Source of the DNA: Clostridium ganghwense
GTDB taxonomy: Bacteria; Bacillota; Clostridia; Clostridiales; Clostridiaceae
DNA: 64,000 bases
Assembly (NCBI RefSeq): GCF_026735165.1
Contig: NZ_JAPQES010000005.1
Coordinates: 1-64,000, forward strand
Direction: 5' to 3'
Positions 1 through 8,698 of this stretch are shown here, piece after piece (position 1 is the stretch's first letter; each line of letters opens with the position of its first letter). Position numbers and translations under genes: made by a program. The notes beneath the pieces were generated by a model. It was not told the DNA's origin and did no database searches. It saw only the letters and a list, made by a program, of their open reading frames with translations.

Positions 1-286
1 CTATTGCTGCAAGTCCTGCAACACCTTCTCCTCCTGCTAAACCTACTGCAACTCCTACTGCGAATAATAATGAAAGATTACCAAAAATAATTCCTCCTGA
101 TTGTTCCATAACTTTAGCAAATGCTTGGAACCAATGTACATCTAATGCTGGAACTGCAGATAAAAATTGTGGATTTTGAAACATGTTACCAAATGCAAGT
201 AATAAACCTGCTGCTGGTAGTAATGCAACTGGTAACATTAATGCTTTACCTACTTGTTGCAAAACGCCAAATGATTTTTTGAACAT
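1..286 (-). CDS. PTS glucose-type permease, IIC N-terminus (partial)
   Basis: Minus-strand gene running off the left edge; only the first 95 codons are present. The protein begins [20 protein letters not shown] and continues with hydrophobic glycine/alanine-rich segments and a [11 protein letters not shown] stretch, as in the membrane IIC domain of glucose/N-acetylglucosamine phosphotransferase permeases, which import and phosphorylate sugar. The ATG at 286 follows a GGAGG ribosome site. The leader upstream carries a RAT-like antiterminator element, which fits regulation by a GlcT/BglG-type antiterminator. Whether IIB or IIA domains follow cannot be seen. Confidence 0.85.
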   Translation of the reverse strand, partial: MFKKSFGVLQQVGKALMLPVALLPAAGLLLAFGNMFQNPQFLSAVPALDVHWFQAFAKVMEQSGGIIFGNLSLLFAVGVAVGLAGGEGVAGLAAI

Positions 287-329
287 TCTGAATTCCTCCT
301 TTAAAAATTTTTTTGCGCTAAATAAAATA

Positions 330-433
330 CGATCAGGCATGAACAAGGTTAATAACAATAAATATACACCTATTTGAACAATACAAATAGACATAAACCT
401 ATTTATTTAATTACCTTTGCTCATGCCTGATCG
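330..433 (-). terminator. Leader terminator of the PTS gene, with long loop
   Basis: A perfect 13-base inverted repeat (arms 421-433 and 330-342, core ATCAGGCATGA) sits in the leader of the PTS gene. In the minus-strand RNA the second arm is followed by UAUUUUAUUU. The loop holds a smaller hairpin with arms CTATTTG/CAAATAG. The first arm is shared with the RAT element, so the two structures should exclude each other. Confidence 0.65.
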
Positions 434-447
434 AATCAGTAACACGC
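415..447 (-). promoter_or_regulatory. RAT-like ribonucleic antiterminator
   Basis: The minus strand reads GTGTTACTGATTCGATCAGG and then CATGAGCAAAGG, matching the GTTACTG...CAGGCA pattern of RNA targets bound by BglG/GlcT/LicT antiterminators. It overlaps the 5' arm of the leader terminator. Known logic: sugar-activated antiterminator binds the RAT, the terminator cannot form and the permease gene is read. The antiterminator gene is not in this window. Confidence 0.75.
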
Positions 448-525
448 AAAATATTTAACTGTAATTTAAATGGGGTGAGTGTAAACTTTTACATCTGTCG
501 CATCACTTCACCTGTCTTTGAATTA

Positions 526-554
526 ATGATAACATATCCTATATTCTTTTTCAA
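526..554 (-). promoter_or_regulatory. Promoter of the PTS gene
   Basis: On the minus strand TTGAAA (549-554), a 17-base spacer and TATCAT (526-531) form a near-consensus SigA promoter. It lies upstream of the RAT element, as required for an attenuated leader of about 230 nt. Confidence 0.6.
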
Positions 555-607
555 CGTTTTTTTATTTTTTTCGACATATTTTTTTAAATTTTCTGTCAAT
601 ATACTTT

Positions 608-654
608 AATAAAAACCTCCTATTTACAATAATCTGTAGTAGGAGGTTTTTATT
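608..654. terminator. Bidirectional terminator after MATE gene
   Basis: A perfect 15-base inverted repeat (AATAAAAACCTCCTA and its complement) gives a GC-centred hairpin with A/T runs on both sides. It lies just past the stop of the minus-strand MATE gene. Confidence 0.8.
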
Positions 655-664
655 ATTTAAAGCT

Positions 665-2062
665 TTATTCAAATACTGACTTTGTTATATCATTTTCTTT
701 AAAACTAAGGTGTTTTTCCTCTTCTTTTAATTTTTTTAATAATCTCGCTCCCAAAATTATAGTAACTATCAAAGTAAAGATATCTGCTATAGGCTGACTA
801 AAAATCACTCCATCTAAGTTAAATATTTTAGGAAGTATTATTATAGTTGGTATGAAAAATATCCCCTGTCTAGAAGTTGCTAAAATAAATGCTTCTCCAC
901 CCTTACCTAATGCTTGAAATAATGAAACAAAAACATTCATAAAACCGCATACTGGAAATAATAAACATGTAGCTCTAAGTGTCCTTGCTCCCACTTTAAT
1001 TACTTCTAAATCCTTACTAAACATACTTACAGTAGACTCTGCAAAAATCATAAGTAATATTGAAAGGCCTAATGTGAAAATTGAAGACCAAATAACAGAT
1101 AACTTTATCGCCTCAAATAATCGCTTGAATTTTTTAGCCCCATAGTTATATCCTGCTATAGGTTGAAATCCTTGTGTAAATCCAAATACCACAAAATACC
1201 CTATAGAAAGTATTCTAAGTGAGACTCCCATTGCAGCTACTGCTGAATCACCATAAGGATTAGCTGCTACATTAATTAATGCTAAGGATATACTAGAAAG
1301 AGCTTGTCTTGCCAATGAAGGCATTCCAGCTTTCATTATTTCAGAATAGATAAATTTAGAAAATCTATAATTTTTTCTTGATAATACAATATAACTTTTT
1401 CCTAAAAGATAATATTTAATTAGGAAAATGAAAGATATAATTTGAGCTATTACTGTTGCCCACGCTGCTCCTTTTATCCCCATATTTAATGTAAATATGA
1501 AAATTGGATCAAGAATTATATTTATTACAGCACCTAAACTTATAGCATACATACTATACTTAGCATTTCCTTCAGCTCTAATCATATTATTCATAGTCAT
1601 ATTAAGCATTGTAAAAATAGAACCTGCAACTAATATAGAAGCATACCCCTTTGCATAAGGTAATATTGTACTAGTAGCACCAAAAGCCTTAAGTAAGGGT
1701 TCAATAAATATTAAACCAAATATGGTAAAAATAATCCCACAAGCTAAACTGCTAAAAAAAGCTGTTGCCGCAGTTTTATCTGCCTCCTTCTTCTTCTTTT
1801 CACCTAATAGTCTTGATATATATGATCCTGCTCCTACTCCAAAAGTCTGACCTACAGCTCCTATAAGCATAAATAATGGAAAAACTACTGAAACAGCGCC
1901 TATAGCACTAGTTTCTCCTAACCTTCCTACAAACATAGTATCCACAATATTGTATATTGCATTAACCAGCATTGCTATAATAGCTGGTACAGATAGCTTT
2001 ATTAAAACTTTAGATATTTTTTCTTCTCCAAGCATATTTGCTCTTTGATCTCTAGCTTCCAT
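665..2062 (-). CDS. MATE family efflux transporter
   Basis: 465-residue polytopic membrane protein with about twelve hydrophobic segments in two halves. The opening LSVPAIIAMLVNAIYNIVDTMFVGRLG is characteristic of the MATE (multi-antimicrobial extrusion, NorM/MepA-like) family: cation-coupled drug exporters of the inner membrane. Length is usual for the family. The ATG follows GGAGG-like AAGGAGG bases. It is the second gene of a two-gene unit behind the TetR regulator (63-base gap), so probably a pump controlled by that repressor. Substrate cannot be told from sequence. Confidence 0.9.
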   Translation of the reverse strand: MEARDQRANMLGEEKISKVLIKLSVPAIIAMLVNAIYNIVDTMFVGRLGETSAIGAVSVVFPLFMLIGAVGQTFGVGAGSYISRLLGEKKKKEADKTAATAFFSSLACGIIFTIFGLIFIEPLLKAFGATSTILPYAKGYASILVAGSIFTMLNMTMNNMIRAEGNAKYSMYAISLGAVINIILDPIFIFTLNMGIKGAAWATVIAQIISFIFLIKYYLLGKSYIVLSRKNYRFSKFIYSEIMKAGMPSLARQALSSISLALINVAANPYGDSAVAAMGVSLRILSIGYFVVFGFTQGFQPIAGYNYGAKKFKRLFEAIKLSVIWSSIFTLGLSILLMIFAESTVSMFSKDLEVIKVGARTLRATCLLFPVCGFMNVFVSLFQALGKGGEAFILATSRQGIFFIPTIIILPKIFNLDGVIFSQPIADIFTLIVTIILGARLLKKLKEEEKHLSFKENDITKSVFE

Positions 2063-2125
2063 TTTATTTCCTCCTTTTTACTATAATTTTTTTTAAAATA
2101 GTATATATTTATATTGAAACTGTTG

Positions 2126-2695
2126 CTATTTCACATAAATTAGTTGTAAAATTTGATTTATATATTTAATATTTTTCTCCTTTTCATCAGGATGTTCTTT
2201 AGACATTTCATTTATTAAAATTAACATAGTCTCAACGAATCTTCCTTCCATACCCTCTTCAAGTTTAATTCCATATTTTATCTTAAGCTTCATTATCAAA
2301 AATTCCATTTTTCTAATTAACTCATTTTTTATCCATGACATTCCATCTCCTTTATTCTTATCAAAGACATTTTCTTTTGTTAATTCTTGCCCTATACCTT
2401 TTTTTCTCTCAATTTCTTCATATAATGTTATTACAACTCCCTCAATTTTTTCCTCAAGAGGAATAGATGACTCTATTATCGTATCAAGTTTACTAAATGT
2501 ATATTTCCAACTAACCTCAAAGACTTTGATATATAATTGTTTTTTATTAGAATAATAATTGTACAAAGTACCTACAGCAATATCAGCCTCTTTAGCAATC
2601 ATTTTCATATCAACATTTGAGTAACCTTTTTCACCAAATAAGTTCATACCAGCATTAAAAATTTTTTCTTCAATGCCTTTTATAATCTTTGGCAT
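2126..2695 (-). CDS. TetR/AcrR family transcriptional regulator
   Basis: 189 residues. The N-terminus has the TetR helix-turn-helix (about residues 10-56): IFNAGMNLFGEKGYSNVDMK, then IAKEADIAVGTLYNYYSNKK. The rest is a helical ligand-binding and dimer domain with no clear class. It precedes the MATE gene and is divergent from the TauE/SafE gene. Three copies of ATGAA-N6-TTCAT lie in the divergent region, one touching its own -10 box, so autorepression and control of both pumps is likely (inference). Confidence 0.9.
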   Translation of the reverse strand: MPKIIKGIEEKIFNAGMNLFGEKGYSNVDMKMIAKEADIAVGTLYNYYSNKKQLYIKVFEVSWKYTFSKLDTIIESSIPLEEKIEGVVITLYEEIERKKGIGQELTKENVFDKNKGDGMSWIKNELIRKMEFLIMKLKIKYGIKLEEGMEGRFVETMLILINEMSKEHPDEKEKNIKYINQILQLIYVK

Positions 2696-2714
2696 ATTTA
2701 CACTTCTTTCTTTT

Positions 2715-2751
2715 ATGAATATCGATTCATATTAAATGAACATGGATTCAT
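2715..2751. promoter_or_regulatory. Two tandem TetR-type operator palindromes
   Basis: ATGAATATCGATTCAT (2715-2730) and ATGAACATGGATTCAT (2736-2751) both fit ATGAA-N6-TTCAT. The second reaches into the -10 box of the tetR promoter. A third copy lies before the TauE gene. Assignment to the adjacent TetR protein is inferred from position. Confidence 0.65.
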
Positions 2752-2778
2752 TATAATATTATATTATTATCTTGTCAA
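2750..2778 (-). promoter_or_regulatory. Promoter of tetR-MATE operon
   Basis: Perfect consensus on the minus strand: TTGACA (2773-2778), 17-base spacer, TATAAT (2750-2755). The operator pair lies immediately downstream, overlapping the start region, which suits repression. Confidence 0.8.
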
Positions 2779-2866
2779 CAATAGTTTACTGTTACACTCT
2801 GTAACTTTACTTTTTGCAAAACATTCTTTTTATTGTTATTTATTTGAAAAAATTACAATTTGGCAC

Positions 2867-2895
2867 TTGACAGTTTAAACCCCAGAAACTATAAT
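2867..2895 (+). promoter_or_regulatory. Promoter of TauE/SafE gene
   Basis: TTGACA (2867-2872), 17-base spacer, TATAAT (2890-2895): a perfect SigA promoter pointing at the plus-strand exporter gene. Confidence 0.8.
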
Positions 2896-2910
2896 GAATT
2901 TGTTTTTATT

Positions 2911-2934
2911 CAATATGAATCCAAGTTCATATTG
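2911..2934. promoter_or_regulatory. TetR-type operator before TauE gene
   Basis: A 24-base palindrome with perfect 9-base arms CAATATGAA/TTCATATTG around a 6-base centre. Its core fits the ATGAA-N6-TTCAT pattern found twice on the tetR side. It lies 15 bases after the -10 box, a position that would block transcription when bound. Confidence 0.65.
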
Positions 2935-2988
2935 AAGTTTAAAATAAGATTTCTATAATATAGAAACAAAAGATTGGAGGTGTAATAA

Positions 2989-3789
2989 ATGATGCAACCT
3001 TATATGTATTTATTAATGATATTAATTGGAATTGGTACAGGTGCTATTACCAGTCTTATTGGTGCTAGCGGCGTAATGATTATAGTTCCCCTGTTAACTA
3101 TGCTTTTTTCTGTCAGCGTTCATGCTGCAATAGGGACAAGTCTTTTGGTAGATGTTATAGCTTCTTTAACAGTCTCTTATGCATACTATAAAAACGGTAA
3201 TATAGATCTTAAATCAGGTATATGGATAGCAATAGGGTCTATAGCTGGTTCTCAATTAGGCGCACTACTTGCAGATTCTATGGGCGAAAGTAATCTTAGC
3301 TCTAGTTTTGGAGTTATATTACTTTTGGCAGGTTTATTCATGTTTTTCAAAAAATCCAACGATAATAAAACTACATCAAACAAAATGCATAAACGTATAA
3401 ATTTTAAATATGAATGGCAAAGAATAGTAGCGTCTTTATTAATTGGATTTGCCATAGGTATACTAAGTGGTATATTTGGTGCTGGTGGTGGAGTAATGAT
3501 ACTTATAGCTTTGATAGTCCTACTTTCATTCCCTCTTCACAAAGCCATAGGTACTTCTACCCTAATTATGGCCATAACTGCTCTTTCAGGTGCAGCTGGC
3601 TATGCTATTAGAGGTAATATAAATTTGACACTATCACTTCTTATAGGCATAGGTTCAATTATAGGTGGTGCACTAGGTTCTCGCTATGCAAATAAAATCA
3701 ATGAAAATTTATTAAAGAAAATTGTAGGAGTAGCTTTTATTGCTATGGGTGTAATAATGACTATGATAACACTATTCACTATAAAATAA
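2989..3789 (+). CDS. TauE/SafE (TSUP) family membrane exporter
   Basis: 266 residues with about eight hydrophobic helices and the internal repeat typical of the TauE/SafE family: GTGAITSLIGASGVMIIVPL near the N-terminus and GILSGIFGAGGGVMILIAL in the second half, each followed by HAAIGTSL / HKAIGTSTL. Members export sulfite, sulfoacetate or other sulfur compounds, or organic anions. A GGAGGTG site precedes tandem ATGs at 2989 and 2992. Its divergent partner is TetR, whose putative operator sits in this promoter. The substrate is unknown. Confidence 0.88.
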   Translation: MMQPYMYLLMILIGIGTGAITSLIGASGVMIIVPLLTMLFSVSVHAAIGTSLLVDVIASLTVSYAYYKNGNIDLKSGIWIAIGSIAGSQLGALLADSMGESNLSSSFGVILLLAGLFMFFKKSNDNKTTSNKMHKRINFKYEWQRIVASLLIGFAIGILSGIFGAGGGVMILIALIVLLSFPLHKAIGTSTLIMAITALSGAAGYAIRGNINLTLSLLIGIGSIIGGALGSRYANKINENLLKKIVGVAFIAMGVIMTMITLFTIK

Positions 3790-3821
3790 ACAAAATACAT
3801 TATTATGTAATTTTATAAAAA

Positions 3822-3847
3822 AAGCACTAGATTCTAGTCTAGTGCTT
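3822..3847. terminator. Terminator of the CheX operon
   Basis: Inverted repeat AAGCACTAG/CTAGTGCTT. On the minus strand it is followed by a run of seven T, marking the end of the receiver-CheX/CheX operon. Confidence 0.75.
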
Positions 3848-3857
3848 CCAATCCACA

Positions 3858-4322
3858 TCAAATTTTGTTAAAAGCAATATTGATTTCAATAGGAATATTA
3901 TCCGCAAGAATTTCAATACACAAAACTTTATCAGTATTCATTTTTACTTGAAATTCCTCCCCATACATTAACGCTGGTGTTGATATATTTATATTTGTTC
4001 CAACATTTGAGAAATTTGTACTAGCATTTGCTGTGAGCATATTTGTAAGTTCTGAAATAGCACTTTGCGCCATATCATTCAGCTCATCAACAGGCATTCC
4101 CATCATCATTTTTGAAGCAACTTGTTTTGCACTTTCTATATCCATACCATATATAACATTACCTCTTATATCTCCTACAATCCCTAAATTTATCATTACA
4201 CCAATACTTTTAATATTTTTATCTTTTACACTAACAGCTTTTTTCTTTATCTCACTAAATCCTACTTGAGGCATCACAGAAAAAAAAGCTTCAATAAAAG
4301 GATTTACTAATTTTGCATCCAT
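3858..4322 (-). CDS. CheX-like chemotaxis phosphatase (copy 1)
   Basis: 154 residues, a single CheC/CheX/FliY-type domain. The ELTN in AQSAISELTNMLTANAS fits the E-x2-N active-site signature by which CheC/CheX proteins dephosphorylate CheY-P. It overlaps the end of the upstream receiver-CheX gene by 16 bases, so the two are translationally coupled. A close paralogue pair lies at 38.2-39.6 kb in the same order. CheX is the best call; a role outside flagellar taxis, for example in surface motility, is possible. Confidence 0.8.
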   Translation of the reverse strand: MDAKLVNPFIEAFFSVMPQVGFSEIKKKAVSVKDKNIKSIGVMINLGIVGDIRGNVIYGMDIESAKQVASKMMMGMPVDELNDMAQSAISELTNMLTANASTNFSNVGTNINISTPALMYGEEFQVKMNTDKVLCIEILADNIPIEINIAFNKI

Positions 4323-5185
4323 TCGTCTTCACCTCTTTTAAATCCTATATTTAAGTATATTTCTCCAAAATCTGTCTTTGCTATTATGGAAGTGGTTTTT
4401 AAGCTGGTTTTGGATATATTTAAAGACTTTCCATGGAATATTGTAGGTGGTGCTACACGTAGTCCAAAAATTTTATTTTTACGATTTAATGTAGAGCATG
4501 CATTCCCTGCAACAATATTGGCAAATTCTCCAATCATAGCCAGGCATGCATCTATATTTTCAACTTCTCTTCTTAACACAACCTCTGCCATATTTTTAGC
4601 AGTTTCATAAGATAAATCAATAATCATTCTGCCAGAGCATTTTCCTATAACCCCTACTACTGCTGAAATACCTCTAGAACTTTCCGCATCATTTGATTTA
4701 GTTTCATTACCATAAGAAGGTATTGTCTTAGTCAATCTGTTAAGATTATCAGAAAGACTTTCTTTAAATACATCAAAATATATTTTTTCTAGTTCATGAA
4801 GTAAATCTTCTCCCACCATCGCTCTTTTTATTACAGTAGTAATTTCATCGGGATCTACTGGTTTTTGAACATATCCTGACACCCTATTTTCTTTAGCTTT
4901 TTTAACTATTTCATCATCCATCATCGAACTAACAATCACTACCTTTATATCTTCATCTATACGATGAATAGCTCTTGTACATTCTAATCCATCAGTGCCT
5001 GGCATAGTCATATCCATAGTTACCAAATCAGGTTTTTTTTCTTTAACAACTTTGATAGTTTCTTCTAAAGAACTGGCATCTCCAACCACGTCAAATCCCT
5101 TTTCATCTAATATATCTTTAAGAATACTTATTGAAAAAGGAGAATCATCAACAATTACAATTTTTTCTTTTCCATTTTTATCCAC
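4307..5185 (-). CDS. Response regulator fused to CheX-like domain (copy 1)
   Basis: 292 residues as read from a GTG at 5185: receiver domain (residues about 8-125; IVIVDDSPFS acidic pocket, phospho-acceptor D58 in LVTMDMTMPG) followed by a CheC/CheX-type domain with the E-x2-N signature GEFANIVAGNA. The fusion suggests a self-contained phosphorylation and dephosphorylation sensor. The start is odd: the AGAAAGGTGG ribosome site is placed for an ATG at about 5171 that is in the wrong frame and meets a stop after six codons. The paralogue at 39554 has a matching start that stays in frame. Confidence 0.8.
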   Translation of the reverse strand: MDKNGKEKIVIVDDSPFSISILKDILDEKGFDVVGDASSLEETIKVVKEKKPDLVTMDMTMPGTDGLECTRAIHRIDEDIKVVIVSSMMDDEIVKKAKENRVSGYVQKPVDPDEITTVIKRAMVGEDLLHELEKIYFDVFKESLSDNLNRLTKTIPSYGNETKSNDAESSRGISAVVGVIGKCSGRMIIDLSYETAKNMAEVVLRREVENIDACLAMIGEFANIVAGNACSTLNRKNKIFGLRVAPPTIFHGKSLNISKTSLKTTSIIAKTDFGEIYLNIGFKRGEDEWMQN

Positions 5186-5480
5186 CTTTCTATTTTCTAA
5201 ATTGCATTTATTTTCAAACTTTTAACCATATAAATAAATTATTTTATTAAAATTAATTAAATTTATATTTGTTTATTATTTATTTCACATAAAATTTATC
5301 ATTGATACACTTATTATCATAATTATATACGAAATTTTATATTTGTACAATTTTAACTATTTTCTAAAACTTAATTTTTTATCAATACCAAATTTAAAAC
5401 TTCATTCTTTTTCCATATATAATTCTAGCATAAAAGCAAATAATAATTTTGTAATAATTAAATTTAAAGGAGGAATATTT

Positions 5481-5690
5481 ATGATGGCTACACAAACCAA
5501 ACAATTAGAAGACAAAAACTTAAAAGTTATTAAAGATCAAATCGAGTATGAAGCTTTAATGAATAAGAAATTCAGTCAATATTCAAATAGTTGTACTGAT
5601 CAACAATTAAAATCTTTATGCCAAGAATTAAGCGGTGTACACAGAAGTAACTTTGATAACCTAAAAAATTATTTAGATTCTCATCAATAA
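5481..5690 (+). CDS. Small spore coat-type protein
   Basis: 69 residues starting at tandem ATGs behind AAAGGAGG. Helical, charged, with the pattern QLEDKNLKVIKDQIEYEALM followed by CQELSGVHRSNFDNLKNYL, which resembles the short partner proteins encoded next to CotF-type coat proteins in clostridia. It is 71 bases upstream of a CotF-family gene, so probably co-expressed in sporulation. The family assignment is by resemblance and context. Confidence 0.6.
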   Translation: MMATQTKQLEDKNLKVIKDQIEYEALMNKKFSQYSNSCTDQQLKSLCQELSGVHRSNFDNLKNYLDSHQ

Positions 5691-5761
5691 TACAAACATG
5701 ATAAAATACCATTTCTAAAAAACTAATAGTTTATTATATGGATATAAAAGGAGGAAAATTT

Positions 5762-6040
5762 ATGGATGCAAATATGACTTTTACAGAAAAAGAAATGATG
5801 CAGGATTTACTTACTACTGAAAAGCAAGTAATATCTGCTTACAGCACTGGAATAACTGAAAGTTCTTGTCCAAATTTAAGAAATACATTAGTAGATAATT
5901 TTGTTAAAGTTCAAAGTGTTCAATATCAAGTATTTGATGCTATGAGACAAAAAGGATGGTATCCTACAAAAGATGCTGCAGATGCAGATGTACAACAACT
6001 TAAAACTGAAGCTAATCAAATGATGCAGGAATTAAAATAA
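5762..6040 (+). CDS. CotF family spore coat protein
   Basis: 92 residues from the ATG at 5762, which follows an AAAGGAGG site. Sequence FTEKEMMQDLLTTEKQVISA then YSTGITESSCPNLRN is the first-helix pattern of CotF/ferritin-like coat proteins, ending in VFDAMRQKGWYPTKDA. Members are deposited in the coat of Clostridium and Bacillus spores. Forms a pair with the small gene just upstream and ends at a strong terminator. Confidence 0.8.
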   Translation: MDANMTFTEKEMMQDLLTTEKQVISAYSTGITESSCPNLRNTLVDNFVKVQSVQYQVFDAMRQKGWYPTKDAADADVQQLKTEANQMMQELK

Positions 6041-6050
6041 TTAAAGTAAA

Positions 6051-6078
6051 AGCAAGAGAATTCTAAAATTCTCTTGCT
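6051..6078. terminator. Bidirectional terminator between cotF-like gene and adhE
   Basis: Perfect 12-base stem (AGCAAGAGAATT and complement) with a 4-base loop and T-runs on both sides. Serves the plus-strand coat genes and the minus-strand adhE. Confidence 0.9.
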
Positions 6079-6088
6079 TTTTAATCAT

Positions 6089-8698
6089 TTATTTTTTATC
6101 TAATCCTTGTTCAGCTTTTCCTTGAAAAACTTTTATATACATTTGCTTTATTTCACTGATTAATGGATATCTTGGGTTAGCACCTGTACATTGATCGTCA
6201 AAAGCTTGCTCACTCATTTCATCTAAAGTAGCATAGAACTTCTCTTTAGAAACACCAGCTTCACTTATAGTCATTGGCAAATCAATCTTAGCTTTTAATT
6301 CATCAATAGCCTTAATTAAAAGCTCTATTTTTTCTTCTTCTGTATTACCACCTAATTGTAGGTAGTCAGCAATTCTTGCATATCTCCACTTTGCATTTGG
6401 ATATTTGTATTGTGGAAATGCTGCTTGTTTTCTTGGATTATCTACTGCATTGAATCTGATAACTTCATTAATTAGCAATCCATTTGCTACACCATGTGCT
6501 ACGTGATGCATAGCTCCTAATTTATGTGCCATTGAATGACATACTCCTAAGAAAGCGTTGGCAAAAGCCATACCTGCCATAGTTGAAGCATGAGCCATTT
6601 TCTCTCTTGATTTTATGTTATTTATACCATCATTATAAGCTTGTGGTAAATATTTAAATATTAATCTTATTGCTTCTAAAGCCATTCCATTAGTATACTC
6701 TGAAGCAAGTACTGATACATAAGCTTCTATAGCATGAGTTAAAGCATCTATACCTGAAGCTGCCGTTAATCCCTTTGGCATATTTAGCATTAATTCAGCA
6801 TCTACTATAGCCATATCAGGTGTTAACTCATAGTCTGCTAGCGGATATTTCATTCCTGTTTTTTCATCTGTAATAACTGCAAATGGCGTAACCTCAGAAC
6901 CTGTACCTGCTGAAGTTGGTATTGCAACCATCATAGCTTTTTCACCCATTTTAGGGAATGGACATACTCTCTTTCTTATATCCATAAATCTCATAGCAAG
7001 ATCTTCAAATTTTACTTCTGGGTGCTCATACATTACCCACATAATTTTGGCAGCATCCATTGGTGATCCTCCACCTAGCGCTATAATTGTATCTGGCTTA
7101 AAGCTTTCCATTTCCTTAGCACCTTTTTTAGCTATAGCAAGAGTTGGATCTGGTTCTACATCAAAGAATACCTTAAAGTCAACTCCAATTTCATCTAAAA
7201 TATTTGTAACCTTATCTACATATCCTAAATCATAAAGAACCTTATCAGTTACAATAAATGCTTTCTTTTTATTCATATCATTTAATTCTTTTAATGCTAC
7301 TCCTAAGCTACCATACTTGAAGTAAACTTTTTCCGGAACTCTAAACCAAAGCATGTTTTCTCTCCTCTCGGCTACACTCTTCACGTTTAATAAATGTTTA
7401 ACTCCAACGTTCTCTGATACAGAGTTTCCACCCCATGAACCACACCCTAAAGTTAATGAAGGAGCTAGCTTAAAGTTGTATACATCTCCTATAGCACCTT
7501 GAGCTGCAGGCATATTTATTATAGTTCTTCCTGTCTTCATAGCCGCACTAAATTTAGCTAATCTATCTTTTGATTTAATTTGATCAGTATATAAAACTGA
7601 AGTATGACCAAAACCGCCAAGTTCAACAAGTCTTACTGCTTTTGTTAAAGCCTCATCAAAATTTTTCACCTTATACATAGCAAGAACTGGAGATAATTTT
7701 TCATGTGAGAATGGTTCTTCAAGCTCTACTGATTCAACTTCTCCTATAAGAACCTTAGTGCTTTCTGGAACCTTAACCCCTGCCATTTCTGCTATTTTAT
7801 AAGCTGATTGTCCAACTATATTTGCATTTAATCCTCCGTTAACCAATATTACTTTTCTTACTTTATCTATTTCAGCTTTTTTAAGTATATAAGCTCCTCT
7901 TTCTGCAAATTCTTTCTTAACCTCATTATAAATTTCTTCCATAACTAATACTGACTGTTCTGAAGCACATATAACTCCATTATCAAAACTTTTTGAAAGA
8001 AGTATTGAGTTTACTGCCATTTTAATATGAGCAGTTTCATCTATAATAGCTGGTGTATTACCTGCACCAACTCCTATAGCTGGTTTACCAGAAGAATATG
8101 CTGCCTTAACCATTCCTGGTCCACCAGTAGCAAGAATTATATCAGCCTCTCTCATTACTACTTGTGAAAGTTCTACAGAAGGTTCATCTATCCATCCTAC
8201 TATTCCTTCTGGTGCTCCAGCTCTAACTGCAGCATCAAGAACTATTTTAGCAGCAGCAACAGTTGATTTTTTTGCTCTTGGATGTGGTGAAAATATTATG
8301 GCATTTCTAGTCTTTAATGCTATAAGCGCCTTAAATATTGCAGTAGATGTTGGATTTGTAGTTGGAACAATCGCAGCCACAACACCTATTGGTTCTGCCA
8401 CTTTTGTAATACCAAAAGAATTATCTTTTTCAATAACTCCACAAGTTTTTTCATCCTTATATTTGTTATAAATATATTCTGAAGCAAAATGATTCTTTAT
8501 TACCTTGTCTTCTATAATACCCATACCAGTTTCTTCTGCCGCCATCTTTGCCAGCTTAATCCTTGCATTATTTGCAGCCATAGCAGCACTTCTAAAAATT
8601 TCATCTACTTGTTCTTGAGTATAAGTTGCAAATTCCCTTTGCGCTTCTCTCATACTTTCCATTCTTTTCATTAATTCTTTTACATTTGTTACTTTCAT
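6089..8698 (-). CDS. adhE: Bifunctional acetaldehyde-CoA/alcohol dehydrogenase AdhE
   Basis: About 869 residues. N-terminal half (to ~440) is a CoA-acylating aldehyde dehydrogenase with the catalytic cysteine in VICASEQSV; C-terminal half (~450-865) is an iron-dependent alcohol dehydrogenase with GGGSPMDAAK (NAD binding) and the metal ligands in HAIEAYVS and HSMAHKLGAMHHVAHG. It turns acetyl-CoA (or butyryl-CoA) into the alcohol, using two NADH, and forms spirosomes in other species. Tandem ATGs lie at 8701 and 8698; the second has the better spacing to GAGGTG and matches the usual MKVT start. Single-gene transcript with a ~145-nt leader; regulation by Rex is likely but the sites are weak. 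Confidence 0.95.
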   Translation of the reverse strand: MKVTNVKELMKRMESMREAQREFATYTQEQVDEIFRSAAMAANNARIKLAKMAAEETGMGIIEDKVIKNHFASEYIYNKYKDEKTCGVIEKDNSFGITKVAEPIGVVAAIVPTTNPTSTAIFKALIALKTRNAIIFSPHPRAKKSTVAAAKIVLDAAVRAGAPEGIVGWIDEPSVELSQVVMREADIILATGGPGMVKAAYSSGKPAIGVGAGNTPAIIDETAHIKMAVNSILLSKSFDNGVICASEQSVLVMEEIYNEVKKEFAERGAYILKKAEIDKVRKVILVNGGLNANIVGQSAYKIAEMAGVKVPESTKVLIGEVESVELEEPFSHEKLSPVLAMYKVKNFDEALTKAVRLVELGGFGHTSVLYTDQIKSKDRLAKFSAAMKTGRTIINMPAAQGAIGDVYNFKLAPSLTLGCGSWGGNSVSENVGVKHLLNVKSVAERRENMLWFRVPEKVYFKYGSLGVALKELNDMNKKKAFIVTDKVLYDLGYVDKVTNILDEIGVDFKVFFDVEPDPTLAIAKKGAKEMESFKPDTIIALGGGSPMDAAKIMWVMYEHPEVKFEDLAMRFMDIRKRVCPFPKMGEKAMMVAIPTSAGTGSEVTPFAVITDEKTGMKYPLADYELTPDMAIVDAELMLNMPKGLTAASGIDALTHAIEAYVSVLASEYTNGMALEAIRLIFKYLPQAYNDGINNIKSREKMAHASTMAGMAFANAFLGVCHSMAHKLGAMHHVAHGVANGLLINEVIRFNAVDNPRKQAAFPQYKYPNAKWRYARIADYLQLGGNTEEEKIELLIKAIDELKAKIDLPMTISEAGVSKEKFYATLDEMSEQAFDDQCTGANPRYPLISEIKQMYIKVFQGKAEQGLDKK

